Source: CAZTLI01 sp964614375
GTDB lineage: Bacteria > Chloroflexota > Anaerolineae > Aggregatilineales > Phototrophicaceae
Length of the DNA stretch: 29,426 nt
Direction of reading: 5' to 3'
Assembly (NCBI GenBank): GCA_964614375.1
Contig: CAZTLI010000009.1
Coordinates: forward strand, 1 to 29,426
Shown here: one piece after another, positions 6,825 to 14,615 of the stretch
How the letters are laid out: every line of letters starts with the position of its first letter
Position numbering within the stretch: position 1 is the first letter of the stretch
Position numbers and translations under genes: made by a program
Notes under the pieces: generated by a model
What the model was told of the DNA's origin: nothing
Database searches by the model: none
What the model saw: the letters and a program-made list of their open reading frames with translations, nothing else

Positions 6825-8209
6825 CTAACCACCGGAATTTGATTGAGTTTGACATCCAAGGCGGGCAATGTCCTGTGCGGTAATCGCCCTTGCATACTCC
6901 AGGGGCCTGTCCACGTAATTTCGACATCCGTCACCGTACCGCCTAAATCCCCGTCGGCTTCAAAGAATACAAGTTTATTCTGTGGCGTTCGACCACGCCA
7001 CTTGCCTTTGTGCTGTTCTTCCACCAGCACCGGCACAGTTTGACCTAAAAACTGCTGATTAATCTCGGCAACCACCTGCGCCTGCAATTCATCCAACATC
7101 TGATGACGCCGCCGCTTCTCGTCTTCCGGCACATCATCTTCCATCCGGCGGTCACTGACGGTGCCCGGGCGCGGACTATAGCGCGCCAGATGCGCCTTAT
7201 CCAGCTTGAGTTCCGCTAGCAGATTGTAGGTATCCATAAATTGTGCGTCGGTCTCACCGGGAAAACCAACGATGATGTCGGTGTTAATCGCGACATTCGG
7301 AATGCGCTGGCGAATATTATCAATCAAACGGCGATAGGCAGCGGCTGTGTAACCCCGCTTCATGTTTTCCAGCACAATATCATTACCGGCCTGTACCGGC
7401 ACTTCGATGTGTGGCATCACGCGCGGCAGTTCAGCAACCGTATCAAGCAGCTTATCCGTCATCCAATTGGGATGGCTGGTCAAAAATCGAATGCGTTCTA
7501 AACCCGTTTCTTCTGCGACATTATGCACAACGCGCAGCAAATCTGCTAAATCCGGGCCATCGGCGATGTCTTTGCCATAGCGGTCTACAATTTGCCCCAG
7601 CAGCGTGATTTCTTTCACGCCCTGCAACGCCAGACTGCGTACATGCCCCACAATTTCGCCCACGCTGCGACTGCGTTCGATACCCCGTCGAAACGGAATA
7701 ATGCAAAATGTGCAGGCATGAGAACAACCATAAACGACAGGTACATGCGCTGTAATGAGATGATTTTGCTCATGCAGCGGCAGGATGAGTTCGCCATCTT
7801 GAATGGCGTCACGCTGAAGCCGAGATTGCGTCTCTAACGCCAGCGCTTCACGCTCGCCGAGGCGGTCATCAAGAAATTCGACCATCGGATGCGGGTCGGA
7901 TGGCGCCATAAATACATCGACAAATGGCAGCTTTTTACGCAGGTTTACCGGGTCTTTGACTCCCACCAGGCAGCCCATCACACCAATAACTTTATCAGGC
8001 TGCTGTTCTTTGAGTGCGCGCAGCATCAGCAAGCGATTCATAGCCTTATCTTCGGCACTCTGGCGCACCACACACGTATTGACCACAAATATATCAGCCT
8101 CGTCCGCATCGGTGGCTGCATGATGTCCCATACGTTCCAACTCAGAGGCAAGGTGTTGTGTATCGGCCACATTCATCTGACAGCCAAATGTCCAGATGTG
8201 ATAGTTCAT
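6821..8209 (-). CDS. miaB: tRNA-2-methylthio-N6-dimethylallyladenosine synthase MiaB
   Basis: This radical SAM methylthiotransferase modifies position 37 of tRNAs reading UNN codons. From ATG 8209 it has 462 residues, the usual length. The N-terminal MTTase domain starts with YHIWTFGCQMNVADT and has the three auxiliary-cluster cysteines at 10, 46 and 80. The radical SAM motif is CSHACTFC (C162, C166, C169). Further family motifs are EITLLGQIVDRYG (the common form is GQNV-x-x-YG), RFLTSHP, HIEVPVQAGND, TDIIVGFPGETD and YSPRPGT. The C-terminal 60 or so residues form the TRAM domain. A TTG at 8218 in frame would add three residues. I prefer the ATG, although the ribosome binding site is weak (CAGG, 12-13 bases away). 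MiaB is preferred over MtaB or RimO because of GCQMN and the TRAM type, but function is inferred from family. Confidence 0.92.
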   Translation of the reverse strand: MNYHIWTFGCQMNVADTQHLASELERMGHHAATDADEADIFVVNTCVVRQSAEDKAMNRLLMLRALKEQQPDKVIGVMGCLVGVKDPVNLRKKLPFVDVFMAPSDPHPMVEFLDDRLGEREALALETQSRLQRDAIQDGELILPLHEQNHLITAHVPVVYGCSHACTFCIIPFRRGIERSRSVGEIVGHVRSLALQGVKEITLLGQIVDRYGKDIADGPDLADLLRVVHNVAEETGLERIRFLTSHPNWMTDKLLDTVAELPRVMPHIEVPVQAGNDIVLENMKRGYTAAAYRRLIDNIRQRIPNVAINTDIIVGFPGETDAQFMDTYNLLAELKLDKAHLARYSPRPGTVSDRRMEDDVPEDEKRRRHQMLDELQAQVVAEINQQFLGQTVPVLVEEQHKGKWRGRTPQNKLVFFEADGDLGGTVTDVEITWTGPWSMQGRLPHRTLPALDVKLNQIPVVS

Positions 8210-8257
8210 AAAAATCAAAAACCTGACTGGTATGTTTTGTGAAATCGGACAGCATGT

Positions 8258-8286
8258 ATTGTAGCGAATGGGTAAACATGCGTCAA
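8258..8286 (-). promoter_or_regulatory. Predicted sigma-70-type promoter of miaB
   Basis: On the minus strand TTGACG (8286-8281) is separated by exactly 17 bases from TACAAT (8263-8258), giving 5/6 matches in each box. The predicted start near 8251 leaves a 40-base leader. This is one of the best-matching promoters in the window. Confidence 0.7.
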
Positions 8287-8351
8287 TGCGGCATTAAGAC
8301 ACCATAAAGTCTATCTGTTGAGGGATAAGTCGAGCGACTATCAAGGACAAA

Positions 8352-8756
8352 TTAGTCACACGGTACAGCCTGTAATTCAATTGACCCGAATGCACCCGCT
8401 TCGCTGACAATCAATGTCAACGTGTTATCATCCAGATGAACCAGATGGGTCACATCGTGGGTAAATGGAATATGGGCGTGAATTTCACCAATATAATTCA
8501 TCGCATCACCGATATAGACGGCGGTCTTCGGTGGCGCGGCTCTAATTTTCAGCACATAACCCACACAATAATCCACCGCATCAAGCCGAAATGTGTGTCT
8601 GAGCATCAACTGTCCACCGTCTATGGTGTTCTCTACACCCATCCAACGAGCAATATCGTCTATCAATTGATAGGGTGCATCGTCCTCAGCCACCAGCGCA
8701 TCAGGGTCAAAACAATGCCAATTATTGTTTAGAAAAATCGTGTTGAATTCAGTCAT
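8352..8756 (-). CDS. Hypothetical protein, possible beta-sandwich (jelly-roll) domain
   Basis: I do not recognise this 134-residue protein. A GTG at 8783 would add nine residues, and neither start has a clear ribosome binding site. It has no signal peptide or membrane segment. The N-terminus reads IFLNNNWHCFDPDALVAEDD and is followed by DDIARWMGVEN. The second half alternates beta-type stretches: YCVGYVLKIRAA, TAVYIGDAMNYIGEI, IPFTHDVTHLV and NTLTLIVSEAG. The order of a V-Y-(I/V)-(N/G) strand, PF-x-x-DVT and N-x-L-x-L-x-V recalls the N-terminal sugar-binding jelly roll of glycoside hydrolase family 2, but without any catalytic domain. That resemblance is by eye only. It stands alone between miaB and the divergent radical SAM gene. 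Confidence 0.6.
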   Translation of the reverse strand: MTEFNTIFLNNNWHCFDPDALVAEDDAPYQLIDDIARWMGVENTIDGGQLMLRHTFRLDAVDYCVGYVLKIRAAPPKTAVYIGDAMNYIGEIHAHIPFTHDVTHLVHLDDNTLTLIVSEAGAFGSIELQAVPCD

Positions 8757-8876
8757 AGCGCAATCATAGCAAATGGATGGCACTTTGTCGGGAGCATTTT
8801 TAAAACAAATCAGCCATATTTAACACGTTTGCTTTTCCAAAAGAAACCGATACACACTGCCCACACGTTAGACAAG

Positions 8877-8912
8877 GTGGCAGTTGCAACAATACCAACT
8901 TCCTGCCACAAT
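8877..8912 (+). promoter_or_regulatory. Possible promoter of the radical SAM gene flanked by an inverted repeat
   Basis: TTGCAA (8884-8889) and CACAAT (8907-8912) are 17 bases apart, with 4/6 matches each. A perfect 7-bp inverted repeat, GTGGCAG (8877-8883) and CTGCCAC (8903-8909), abuts the -35 and overlaps the -10. A repressor bound there could block the polymerase. The predicted start is near 8919. Confidence 0.35.
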
Positions 8913-8951
8913 CATTTTGTATCAACCATGAGTCGTCACTAAAGGGTATCT

Positions 8952-10433
8952 ATGCGTCACACAATCCTTCTCTACAATCCGGTATCGACCAGTCGGGGTA
9001 AGCAGCGGCTACCCTTATCGCTGCTGTCCATTGCGGCAGTCGTCGCAGATGATTATGATGTTGAATTCTTCGATGGCAACCTGCTGGATGACCCCGCTGC
9101 ACACATTATTGAGCGCGCCAGAACTACTGGCGCAAAGCTGCTGGCGGTAACGGTCATGCCGGGGCCACAATTGCGACAGGTCGTTCCGGTTTGCAAGCGC
9201 ATCAAGGCTGAACTGCCGAACTTGACCATTCTCTGGGGCGGTTATTTCCCCAGCAATCACACTGACGTGTGCCTTCATAGTGATTTTGTCGATTACGTGA
9301 TTCAGGGACAAGGTGAAGCACCGTTCCGCAAGTTTGTGGATACATTTTTCAATGGGGGCGCAATGGCGGATGTGGCATCACTCGCCTATCGCGACAATGG
9401 CGATGTGGTCGTCAATAATCGCGCGCCATTTGTCCAGATCGACAATTTACCCTGGTATCCTTACGAACAATTGGATATGAGCCGCTACATCGGGCAGAGC
9501 TATCTGGGCACGCGCGTGCTCTCGCACAATACCAGTTGGGGCTGTCCTTTTTCGTGCAATTTTTGCGCCGTCGTCCCACTCGCGCAAAAACGCTGGATCG
9601 CCGAAAGCGGCAATCGTGTAGCGGACATTATGCTGCACCTGAAACGTCAATACGGCATGAACGCGGTTGAATTTCATGATATGGACTTTTTCGTCCGTGA
9701 GAGCCGTACCGCCGAAATTGCAGACCGCCTCATCGGGCACGGCATCGCGTGGTGGGGATTGGGGCGTGTAGACACGCTCATGGGCTACAGCGACGAAACC
9801 TGGGACAAAATGGCAAGAAGCGGCCTTAAAATGGCGTTTATGGGTGCGGAAAGCGGTGACGACGACATGCTGAAGCGCATGAACAAAGGTGGCAAATCCA
9901 GCACCAATCTCACGCTGGCTCTGGTTGAACGCATGCAACACTACAACATCGTGCCAGAATTGTCCTTTGTGCTGGGCAATCCCCCCGATCCCATTGCCGA
10001 TATTGAAACGACGATTCAGTTTATCCGCAAGATTAAGAAGATTAACCCAGCCACAGAACTCGTGTTATATATCTATACCCCTGTGCCACAAGAAGGCAGC
10101 ATTTTACTCGACGAAGCCTATAGATTGGGCTTCCGCTTCCCCGAAACGCTTGAACAGTGGGCGAGTGACGAGTGGATGCACAAATCCATGCGCCGCGACC
10201 CCGGCACACCCTGGTTCAAAGATTCGGTGCGGCGGCGCGTTCGCAATTTTGAGGCCGTCATCAATGCCTACTACCCCACCATCACCGATGTGCGGCTACA
10301 GCGGACGTGGCACAGGTTACTCCAGACACTCAGCGGTTGGCGCTATCGATTTGAGTATTATCAGTGGCCCTATGAACTCAAAGCCTTGCAGCGGTTAATA
10401 CACTACCGCAGGCCGGAAACTACCGGGTTTTAG
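8952..10433 (+). CDS. B12-binding-domain radical SAM protein, substrate unknown
   Basis: This is a 493-residue enzyme of the cobalamin-binding radical SAM group (BchE/HpnJ-like layout). Residues 1-135 form a Rossmann-like B12-binding-type domain (HTILLYNPVSTSRGKQRLPL, YDVEFFDGN, LTILWGGYFPSNH, YVIQGQGEAPF). The DxHxxG cobalamin-ligand motif is not visible, which is common in this group. The radical SAM core (about 190-400) opens with SWGCPFSCNFC (C198, C202, C205), then VEFHDMDFFV, WWGLGRVDTL and KMAFMGAESGDDDML. The C-terminal 90 residues are basic and aromatic rich. Members act in methylation or ring formation on lipids, tetrapyrroles and natural products. No pathway partner is adjacent, so the substrate cannot be named. 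The start is ATG with AAAGGG 5 bases upstream. Confidence 0.85.
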   Translation: MRHTILLYNPVSTSRGKQRLPLSLLSIAAVVADDYDVEFFDGNLLDDPAAHIIERARTTGAKLLAVTVMPGPQLRQVVPVCKRIKAELPNLTILWGGYFPSNHTDVCLHSDFVDYVIQGQGEAPFRKFVDTFFNGGAMADVASLAYRDNGDVVVNNRAPFVQIDNLPWYPYEQLDMSRYIGQSYLGTRVLSHNTSWGCPFSCNFCAVVPLAQKRWIAESGNRVADIMLHLKRQYGMNAVEFHDMDFFVRESRTAEIADRLIGHGIAWWGLGRVDTLMGYSDETWDKMARSGLKMAFMGAESGDDDMLKRMNKGGKSSTNLTLALVERMQHYNIVPELSFVLGNPPDPIADIETTIQFIRKIKKINPATELVLYIYTPVPQEGSILLDEAYRLGFRFPETLEQWASDEWMHKSMRRDPGTPWFKDSVRRRVRNFEAVINAYYPTITDVRLQRTWHRLLQTLSGWRYRFEYYQWPYELKALQRLIHYRRPETTGF

Positions 10434-10457
10434 CTTTTATACACGGGGAATGTAGGT

Positions 10458-10463
10458 TATACT
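10458..10463 (+). promoter_or_regulatory. Possible -10 box of the cytochrome c gene
   Basis: TATACT lies 48 bases before the ATG. The hexamer 17 bases upstream is TTTTAT, a poor -35, so only the -10 is suggested. Confidence 0.25.
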
Positions 10464-10511
10464 ACACAGGCTTGTTCGTAACTTCACAAATGCAACCATG
10501 TGAGAAAGCCC

Positions 10512-11126
10512 ATGAATATTCAATTAGCGCGCCTTTGCCTATTCTTGATAGTGACCCTGTTTATTGCGGCCTGTGGTACAGTGGCAACCCCTGTCGGGCA
10601 AGCAGATGAAGCTGCAACCGACTCTCACGACGGTGATGCCGCGGCTGTGGTATCAACTAACACACCCATCCCACCGTCTGCGACACCAACCCATACGTCT
10701 ATTCCACCCACTGTTACCTTCACACCTATGCCACCAACAGCGACACACACACCCGAACCACCGACGGCAACACCTGCGCCACCGACCAATACACCCCCGC
10801 CACCGCCCGTTGGTGATGCAGCAAATGGCGAAGTCTTGTTCACTACCCTTGTTACAGAAGCCGGGTTTGCATGCAGTCAATGTCATAATGTCGATTCGAC
10901 TGACCGTCTTATTGGCCCCGGTTTGCAGGGGATTGGCGAACGGGCGGCAACCCGTGTAGACGGTCAAACAGCAGTTGAATACATTCGCACGTCAATAGTC
11001 GAACCGAATGCCCATATCGTAGAGGCCGATCCACCCTATCCAGAAAGCCTCATGCCGCAAGTTTATGCCGATGTCTTCACGGATGACGAAATCAATGACA
11101 TCATCGCCTATCTGCTGGAGCAATAG
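10512..11126 (+). CDS. Cytochrome c lipoprotein, single heme
   Basis: From ATG 10512 the protein has 204 residues. An in-frame GTG at 10500 would add MRKP and give a more basic n-region, but GAGAAAG precedes the ATG at ribosome-binding distance. The signal peptide ends in the lipobox LFIAAC. A Pro/Thr-rich tether of about 70 residues follows (TPTHTSIPPTVTFTPMPPT and similar). The mature C-terminal domain is a class I cytochrome c: the heme motif CSQCH is at 121-125, followed by IGPGLQGIG, and the likely axial ligand M181 is in ESLMPQVY. The last helix is TDDEINDIIAYLLEQ. It would be anchored outside the membrane and carry electrons, for example to a terminal oxidase. No oxidase or complex III gene lies in the window. 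A hairpin follows the stop. Confidence 0.88.
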   Translation: MNIQLARLCLFLIVTLFIAACGTVATPVGQADEAATDSHDGDAAAVVSTNTPIPPSATPTHTSIPPTVTFTPMPPTATHTPEPPTATPAPPTNTPPPPPVGDAANGEVLFTTLVTEAGFACSQCHNVDSTDRLIGPGLQGIGERAATRVDGQTAVEYIRTSIVEPNAHIVEADPPYPESLMPQVYADVFTDDEINDIIAYLLEQ

Positions 11127-11148
11127 GGGTGTTAAACATTGAATCAAA

Positions 11149-11174
11149 ATGGAGCGGCTACCTCGTCGCTCCAT
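11149..11174. terminator. Hairpin between convergent cytochrome c and sensor kinase genes, likely bidirectional terminator
   Basis: ATGGAGCG (11149-11156) pairs with CGCTCCAT (11167-11174). One further G-T pair is possible inside, leaving an 8-base loop. On the minus strand it is followed by TTTTG. On the plus strand the tail is CACATTT, so termination is more convincing for the kinase transcript. Confidence 0.55.
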
Positions 11175-11198
11175 CACATTTCGCCATGATTGTTCGGG

Positions 11199-13511
11199 CT
11201 AATTTCTATCCATCTCTGACCAATACGACTCGACGCTGAATTCTTCTGGCAAAATGACTGTTTCACCTTCCATATCCTGTTCTTCAAGCTGTGGTAAGGC
11301 CATACTCACCTCAGACGTAATCGGTAGTGAGAAATAAACCGCTGTGCCCATACCCGGTTTCGTCTTCACCTCTATCGTACCGCCATGGGCCTGGATGATT
11401 TCGCGGGCAAACGTCAGGCCCTGCCCCATCCCCGGCACACGAATCACCTGACCATCTTTAGACACAGGCGTACCCCGATAAAAGCGCACAAACAGGTTCT
11501 GGAAATCCTCATCGCCAATGCCCACACCATTATCGCGCACCCGTAAATAGACCATGCCATCACGCTCATCTTTAATTTCGATGGTTAACGCGCCACCGGG
11601 AGGATTATATTTGATAGCGTTGTCGATGACATTGCCAATTGCCCAGCGCAAACGCCGTTCATCGCCCAACACATATAAGCCTTTGTGTTCAATCATAACG
11701 TGCAGCGTCAGATTAGCGGCCTGTGCAATCTGCCGCCAATCGTTGAATATCGCCCACACAAGCGTTTCCAGATGCAGGGGGCGCTGCCCCCGTTTAATAC
11801 TCTGGGCACTAATAGCGGTCAATTCACGCATATCGACAATCATCCGTTGGAGATTAGCGGCGTGCTGCGAAATCTCGCGGGCAAAGGCATTGATAAGCTG
11901 ATTGGGACTGCGAGCGCCAGCCTGTGATAAACCCGCAAGCGGACGTTCGATGTCGTGCGCCAATGTATCCAACAGACGTTCGCGCGCCTGTTCACGCTGC
12001 ACCATTTCGGTGATGTCACGCACCACAACCACTGTGCCTAAACGTTGATTCGAGACCGTCGCCGTAATCGCCGCCGCCTGCGCGCTCAGCATTTTGTCGC
12101 CCATGTCAATCCGCTGCGGGTCGCCCAATGTATAAATACCGGGCGCAATTGCCTGACCAAGCACATCGGTCACAACCGCCGTGAGCGCGTGCATCCCGGA
12201 AGAGCGGAAATTTTTCTGTGAGCCTAATAACTGGCGCGCATGATCGTTCATCAGCACGACACGCCCATCGGTATCCTGCACAATGACACCATCCGGCAGA
12301 GATTCCAGAACCGCCTGCAAATAGTTCGCTTCACGCCGCTGTCGCCGGAGCATCGTCCGCAGCTTATCTTGCCGTTCCTGTACCGACTCCGCATAGTCAT
12401 CCAGCGCCTTGCCGACGGCGCTCACCTCGTCATCACCCATCATACCTGTGCGGGCTGTCGCCATGCCAGCGGTGAGCTGCTGCGCGACATCGGTCACCTG
12501 CTGCAAGCGCATTGTCACCCGCGTAATGCCGATAAACGCCATAATCACAACGGCGCCGGCGATACCTGCTACAGCCAATGCCGTGATTTGTCGTGGCACA
12601 CCTGTCACAAACGGCACATTATCAGGCATGAGTGTCGCGACAATGCCAACGATATTTGGCCCATAAACAAATGGGATATATAGTGCATTATGGGCGATAC
12701 CATTAATCGGAATTGTCCCACCAAGCATCACAGGCTGCTGCGATGCCAGTACCTGATTGACTATCGAACCATCCAGCAGCAGCGGCGAATCAACGCTCGA
12801 ATTGAGTGTAAGCGTCGTTTCCAACAGCACGCCATCCGCATCATATACGGCGACATCGGCAACCGCACTGCCCTGCAATGACGCCAACACGCGGTCTAGC
12901 CGCTGACCAACCAGTACAATACCCACCAGCTGCCCTTCAAACTGGATAGGGGCAGCAGTATATAGCAGCAGCCCTTCAGCCGTGCGGACGAGTCCACTGG
13001 AATCAATTAAGCCTTCGTCCAGCACATCACGCACAATCGGTTGTTGGCTCAAATCGGTTCCGGCGTTTACCGCGTAATCGGTGACATCTGGCGTTTCGAC
13101 ACGTTGCAACCCCAATACCTCGATGCCTGTTGCATCCGTCACGATGACACTATCCAATCCACCAGACACAGCCGCGCCTTCAAGAATCGCCTGAAGACTG
13201 TTGACCTGATTGGTGCGAATTGCCTCCGGCACACCGATTGTAAAGGCGATTCGCTGGGCTTCGGTACGCTGGCGCGAGAACAAGTCCGCACTGCGTTCAA
13301 TCACCGCATTGCTGCTCTGAATGAGGATATTATTCTGCGATTCTGCGACCCCGCCGCCCAGATTGCTGACAATGGCATAGGCCGCGACCATCGCCGTAAT
13401 CAGCAGCACGATAAACAGCGGCAGCAAGAAGCGCCATCGCAGCGACACAAAACGCCGTGATGATTGTGGGGTTTGTGAGATAAATTGGGAATGGATTGGA
13501 TTTTCACTCAT
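11199..13511 (-). CDS. Membrane sensor histidine kinase (TM-Cache-like-TM-HAMP-PAS-HisKA-HATPase_c)
   Basis: This 770-residue protein is bounded by membrane segments at about 28-49 and 310-332. Between them lies a large extracytoplasmic sensor with a double-Cache-like pattern (SVIVTDATGIEVLGL, LLLYTAAPIQFEGQLVGIVL). A HAMP linker follows at about 333-380, then a PAS domain at 393-495 (GRVVLMNDHARQLLG to RLGTVVVVRDIT). The H box is LAHDIERPLAGL, unusual because the position four residues after His, normally Thr or Asn for phosphatase activity, is Arg. The ATPase motifs are present: NVIDNAIKYNPPGG, DNGVGIG and GMGQGLTFAREI. The start is ATG with no ribosome binding site but a TATAAT six bases upstream. 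The gene follows the M23 peptidase on the same strand, 42 bp away. Its PAS and ATPase regions are paralogous to the kinase at 27495. Confidence 0.92.
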   Translation of the reverse strand: MSENPIHSQFISQTPQSSRRFVSLRWRFLLPLFIVLLITAMVAAYAIVSNLGGGVAESQNNILIQSSNAVIERSADLFSRQRTEAQRIAFTIGVPEAIRTNQVNSLQAILEGAAVSGGLDSVIVTDATGIEVLGLQRVETPDVTDYAVNAGTDLSQQPIVRDVLDEGLIDSSGLVRTAEGLLLYTAAPIQFEGQLVGIVLVGQRLDRVLASLQGSAVADVAVYDADGVLLETTLTLNSSVDSPLLLDGSIVNQVLASQQPVMLGGTIPINGIAHNALYIPFVYGPNIVGIVATLMPDNVPFVTGVPRQITALAVAGIAGAVVIMAFIGITRVTMRLQQVTDVAQQLTAGMATARTGMMGDDEVSAVGKALDDYAESVQERQDKLRTMLRRQRREANYLQAVLESLPDGVIVQDTDGRVVLMNDHARQLLGSQKNFRSSGMHALTAVVTDVLGQAIAPGIYTLGDPQRIDMGDKMLSAQAAAITATVSNQRLGTVVVVRDITEMVQREQARERLLDTLAHDIERPLAGLSQAGARSPNQLINAFAREISQHAANLQRMIVDMRELTAISAQSIKRGQRPLHLETLVWAIFNDWRQIAQAANLTLHVMIEHKGLYVLGDERRLRWAIGNVIDNAIKYNPPGGALTIEIKDERDGMVYLRVRDNGVGIGDEDFQNLFVRFYRGTPVSKDGQVIRVPGMGQGLTFAREIIQAHGGTIEVKTKPGMGTAVYFSLPITSEVSMALPQLEEQDMEGETVILPEEFSVESYWSEMDRN

Positions 13512-13517
13512 GAGTCG

Positions 13518-13523
13518 ATTATA
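13518..13523 (-). promoter_or_regulatory. -10 box placed for a leaderless sensor-kinase mRNA
   Basis: A perfect TATAAT (13523-13518 on the minus strand) ends exactly six bases before the ATG at 13511, so the predicted transcription start is the A of the start codon. No Shine-Dalgarno sequence and no good -35 (GCGCGC at the 17-base position) are present. Confidence 0.45.
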
Positions 13524-13544
13524 TGTCGAAATGGTCGAACGCGC

Positions 13545-13558
13545 GCTAAACGTTTAGC
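13545..13558. repeat. Perfect 14-bp palindrome overlapping the M23 peptidase stop codon
   Basis: GCTAAACGTTTAGC spans 13545-13558 and contains the TAA stop of the peptidase gene. It lies 21 bp upstream of the TATAAT of the following kinase, at the place of a -35 region or operator. Confidence 0.45.
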
Positions 13559-14414
13559 AGGTGGGATAACCACGATCTGCAAAGGATAAGGGGTCTACAG
13601 GCACATCGTTGATGCGGGTTTCATAATGGACATGCGGGCCCGTGCTGTTGCCCGTGCTGCCACTCCACGCAACAATACTGCCCCTGCCCACAAATTGATT
13701 GAGCGACACATTGAACGACGTATTATGTGCGTAATAGGTAATAAATGCCCCGTTCTGGATAATCACCAGATAACCATAACCCACATCGCTCCACGCAGCA
13801 AAAATGACCTGCCCGCTATGCGTCGCAATAACAGGCGTCCCCAACGGAATGCCCAAATCGACCCCGCTGTGATAGACATGAAAGCGTTGTGTCAATAAAC
13901 CATCGACAGGCAAACCCGCAGGCGCACACGCATCACCCCCATAGGGTAAGGCACGCGGCGAACCATCATCTGCAAGAGCCGAAACTGTCGGAATTGGTTG
14001 TCCGGGCACAGCCGGCAGTGGCAGCGGCGGTGACGTAGGATAAGGCAGTGGGGTGGGTAACGGGGTGGGTTCGGCATAATCGAATTGCGTATTACCCGTG
14101 CGCGGCAGATACGCGCCTACAGGTTGCACCCGCGCACCTAGCGCGTCAAGCGGAATGATACCATAACCGGGTTGGCTGTAATCCAGATAATCGGCAATTG
14201 CGGGGTCGATCTGTGCGAAACGGGCAACCGGTGTCCCGGGTGCAGGTGGTGTAAGATTGACCACAAACGGGGTCGCGCCAATACTTGGTGTTGATGTGCC
14301 CGCCGTGCCCGCAATATAGGCCGCAACAATGATGACGAACCCCAGTCCCAATACCACCGGAATAATGATGGCATAGTGTTTAATGAAGGTTGTTATGTGC
14401 CTCATGGCGGGCAT
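13554..14414 (-). CDS. Membrane-anchored M23 (LytM) family metallopeptidase
   Basis: This 286-residue protein has one N-terminal membrane segment (about 14-36), a Pro-rich region at 100-145 (PTPLPTPLPYPTSPPLPLP), and a C-terminal peptidase domain from about 170. The zinc ligands are visible: H182 and D186 in YHSGVDLGI, and H263 in GPHVHYE, with H261 and H230 (YYAHN) as catalytic-site histidines. All key residues are present, so it should be an active endopeptidase cutting peptidoglycan cross-links or other surface peptides outside the membrane. ATG 14414 is used. A second in-frame ATG at 14405 is possible, and neither has a clear ribosome binding site. The sensor kinase follows 42 bp downstream, which suggests a link with envelope sensing. 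Confidence 0.9.
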   Translation of the reverse strand: MPAMRHITTFIKHYAIIIPVVLGLGFVIIVAAYIAGTAGTSTPSIGATPFVVNLTPPAPGTPVARFAQIDPAIADYLDYSQPGYGIIPLDALGARVQPVGAYLPRTGNTQFDYAEPTPLPTPLPYPTSPPLPLPAVPGQPIPTVSALADDGSPRALPYGGDACAPAGLPVDGLLTQRFHVYHSGVDLGIPLGTPVIATHSGQVIFAAWSDVGYGYLVIIQNGAFITYYAHNTSFNVSLNQFVGRGSIVAWSGSTGNSTGPHVHYETRINDVPVDPLSFADRGYPTC

Positions 14415-14471
14415 TGTACAGCAAATTCAGCAAACATGCCTGTTTCTTAGGTGATTTTGATAGATAATTGG

Positions 14472-14500
14472 GTATGCTAGGTGAAGATCGATTGTGTCAA
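14472..14500 (-). promoter_or_regulatory. Possible promoter of the M23 peptidase gene
   Basis: On the minus strand a perfect TTGACA (14500-14495) is followed after 17 bases by GCATAC (14477-14472). The -35 is strong and the -10 poor. The predicted leader is about 50 bases. Confidence 0.35.
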
Positions 14501-14615
14501 TGGCGGGTTAAAGGCATTGCATACAATCTTAATCGTGACTGAACACAATCACACACAACAGGGTCTACAATAAATGGTGGTCTAACACGGCATCCGGGTA
14601 GAAGAGCAGAAAATA

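Noticed and set aside
8784..8951. Cobalamin riboswitch before the B12-type radical SAM gene
   Set aside because: I could not find a B12-box-like conserved core. Only an inverted repeat and a promoter-like pair are visible, and the leader after the predicted start is about 33 bases, too short.
9447..9941. 164-codon open frame opposite the radical SAM gene
   Set aside because: It is the shadow of the radical SAM core, whose CxxxCxxC motif is in the plus frame.
10625..10843. Gly/Val-rich antisense frame opposite the cytochrome c linker
   Set aside because: It is the complement of Pro/Thr codons in the lipoprotein tether. No independent evidence.
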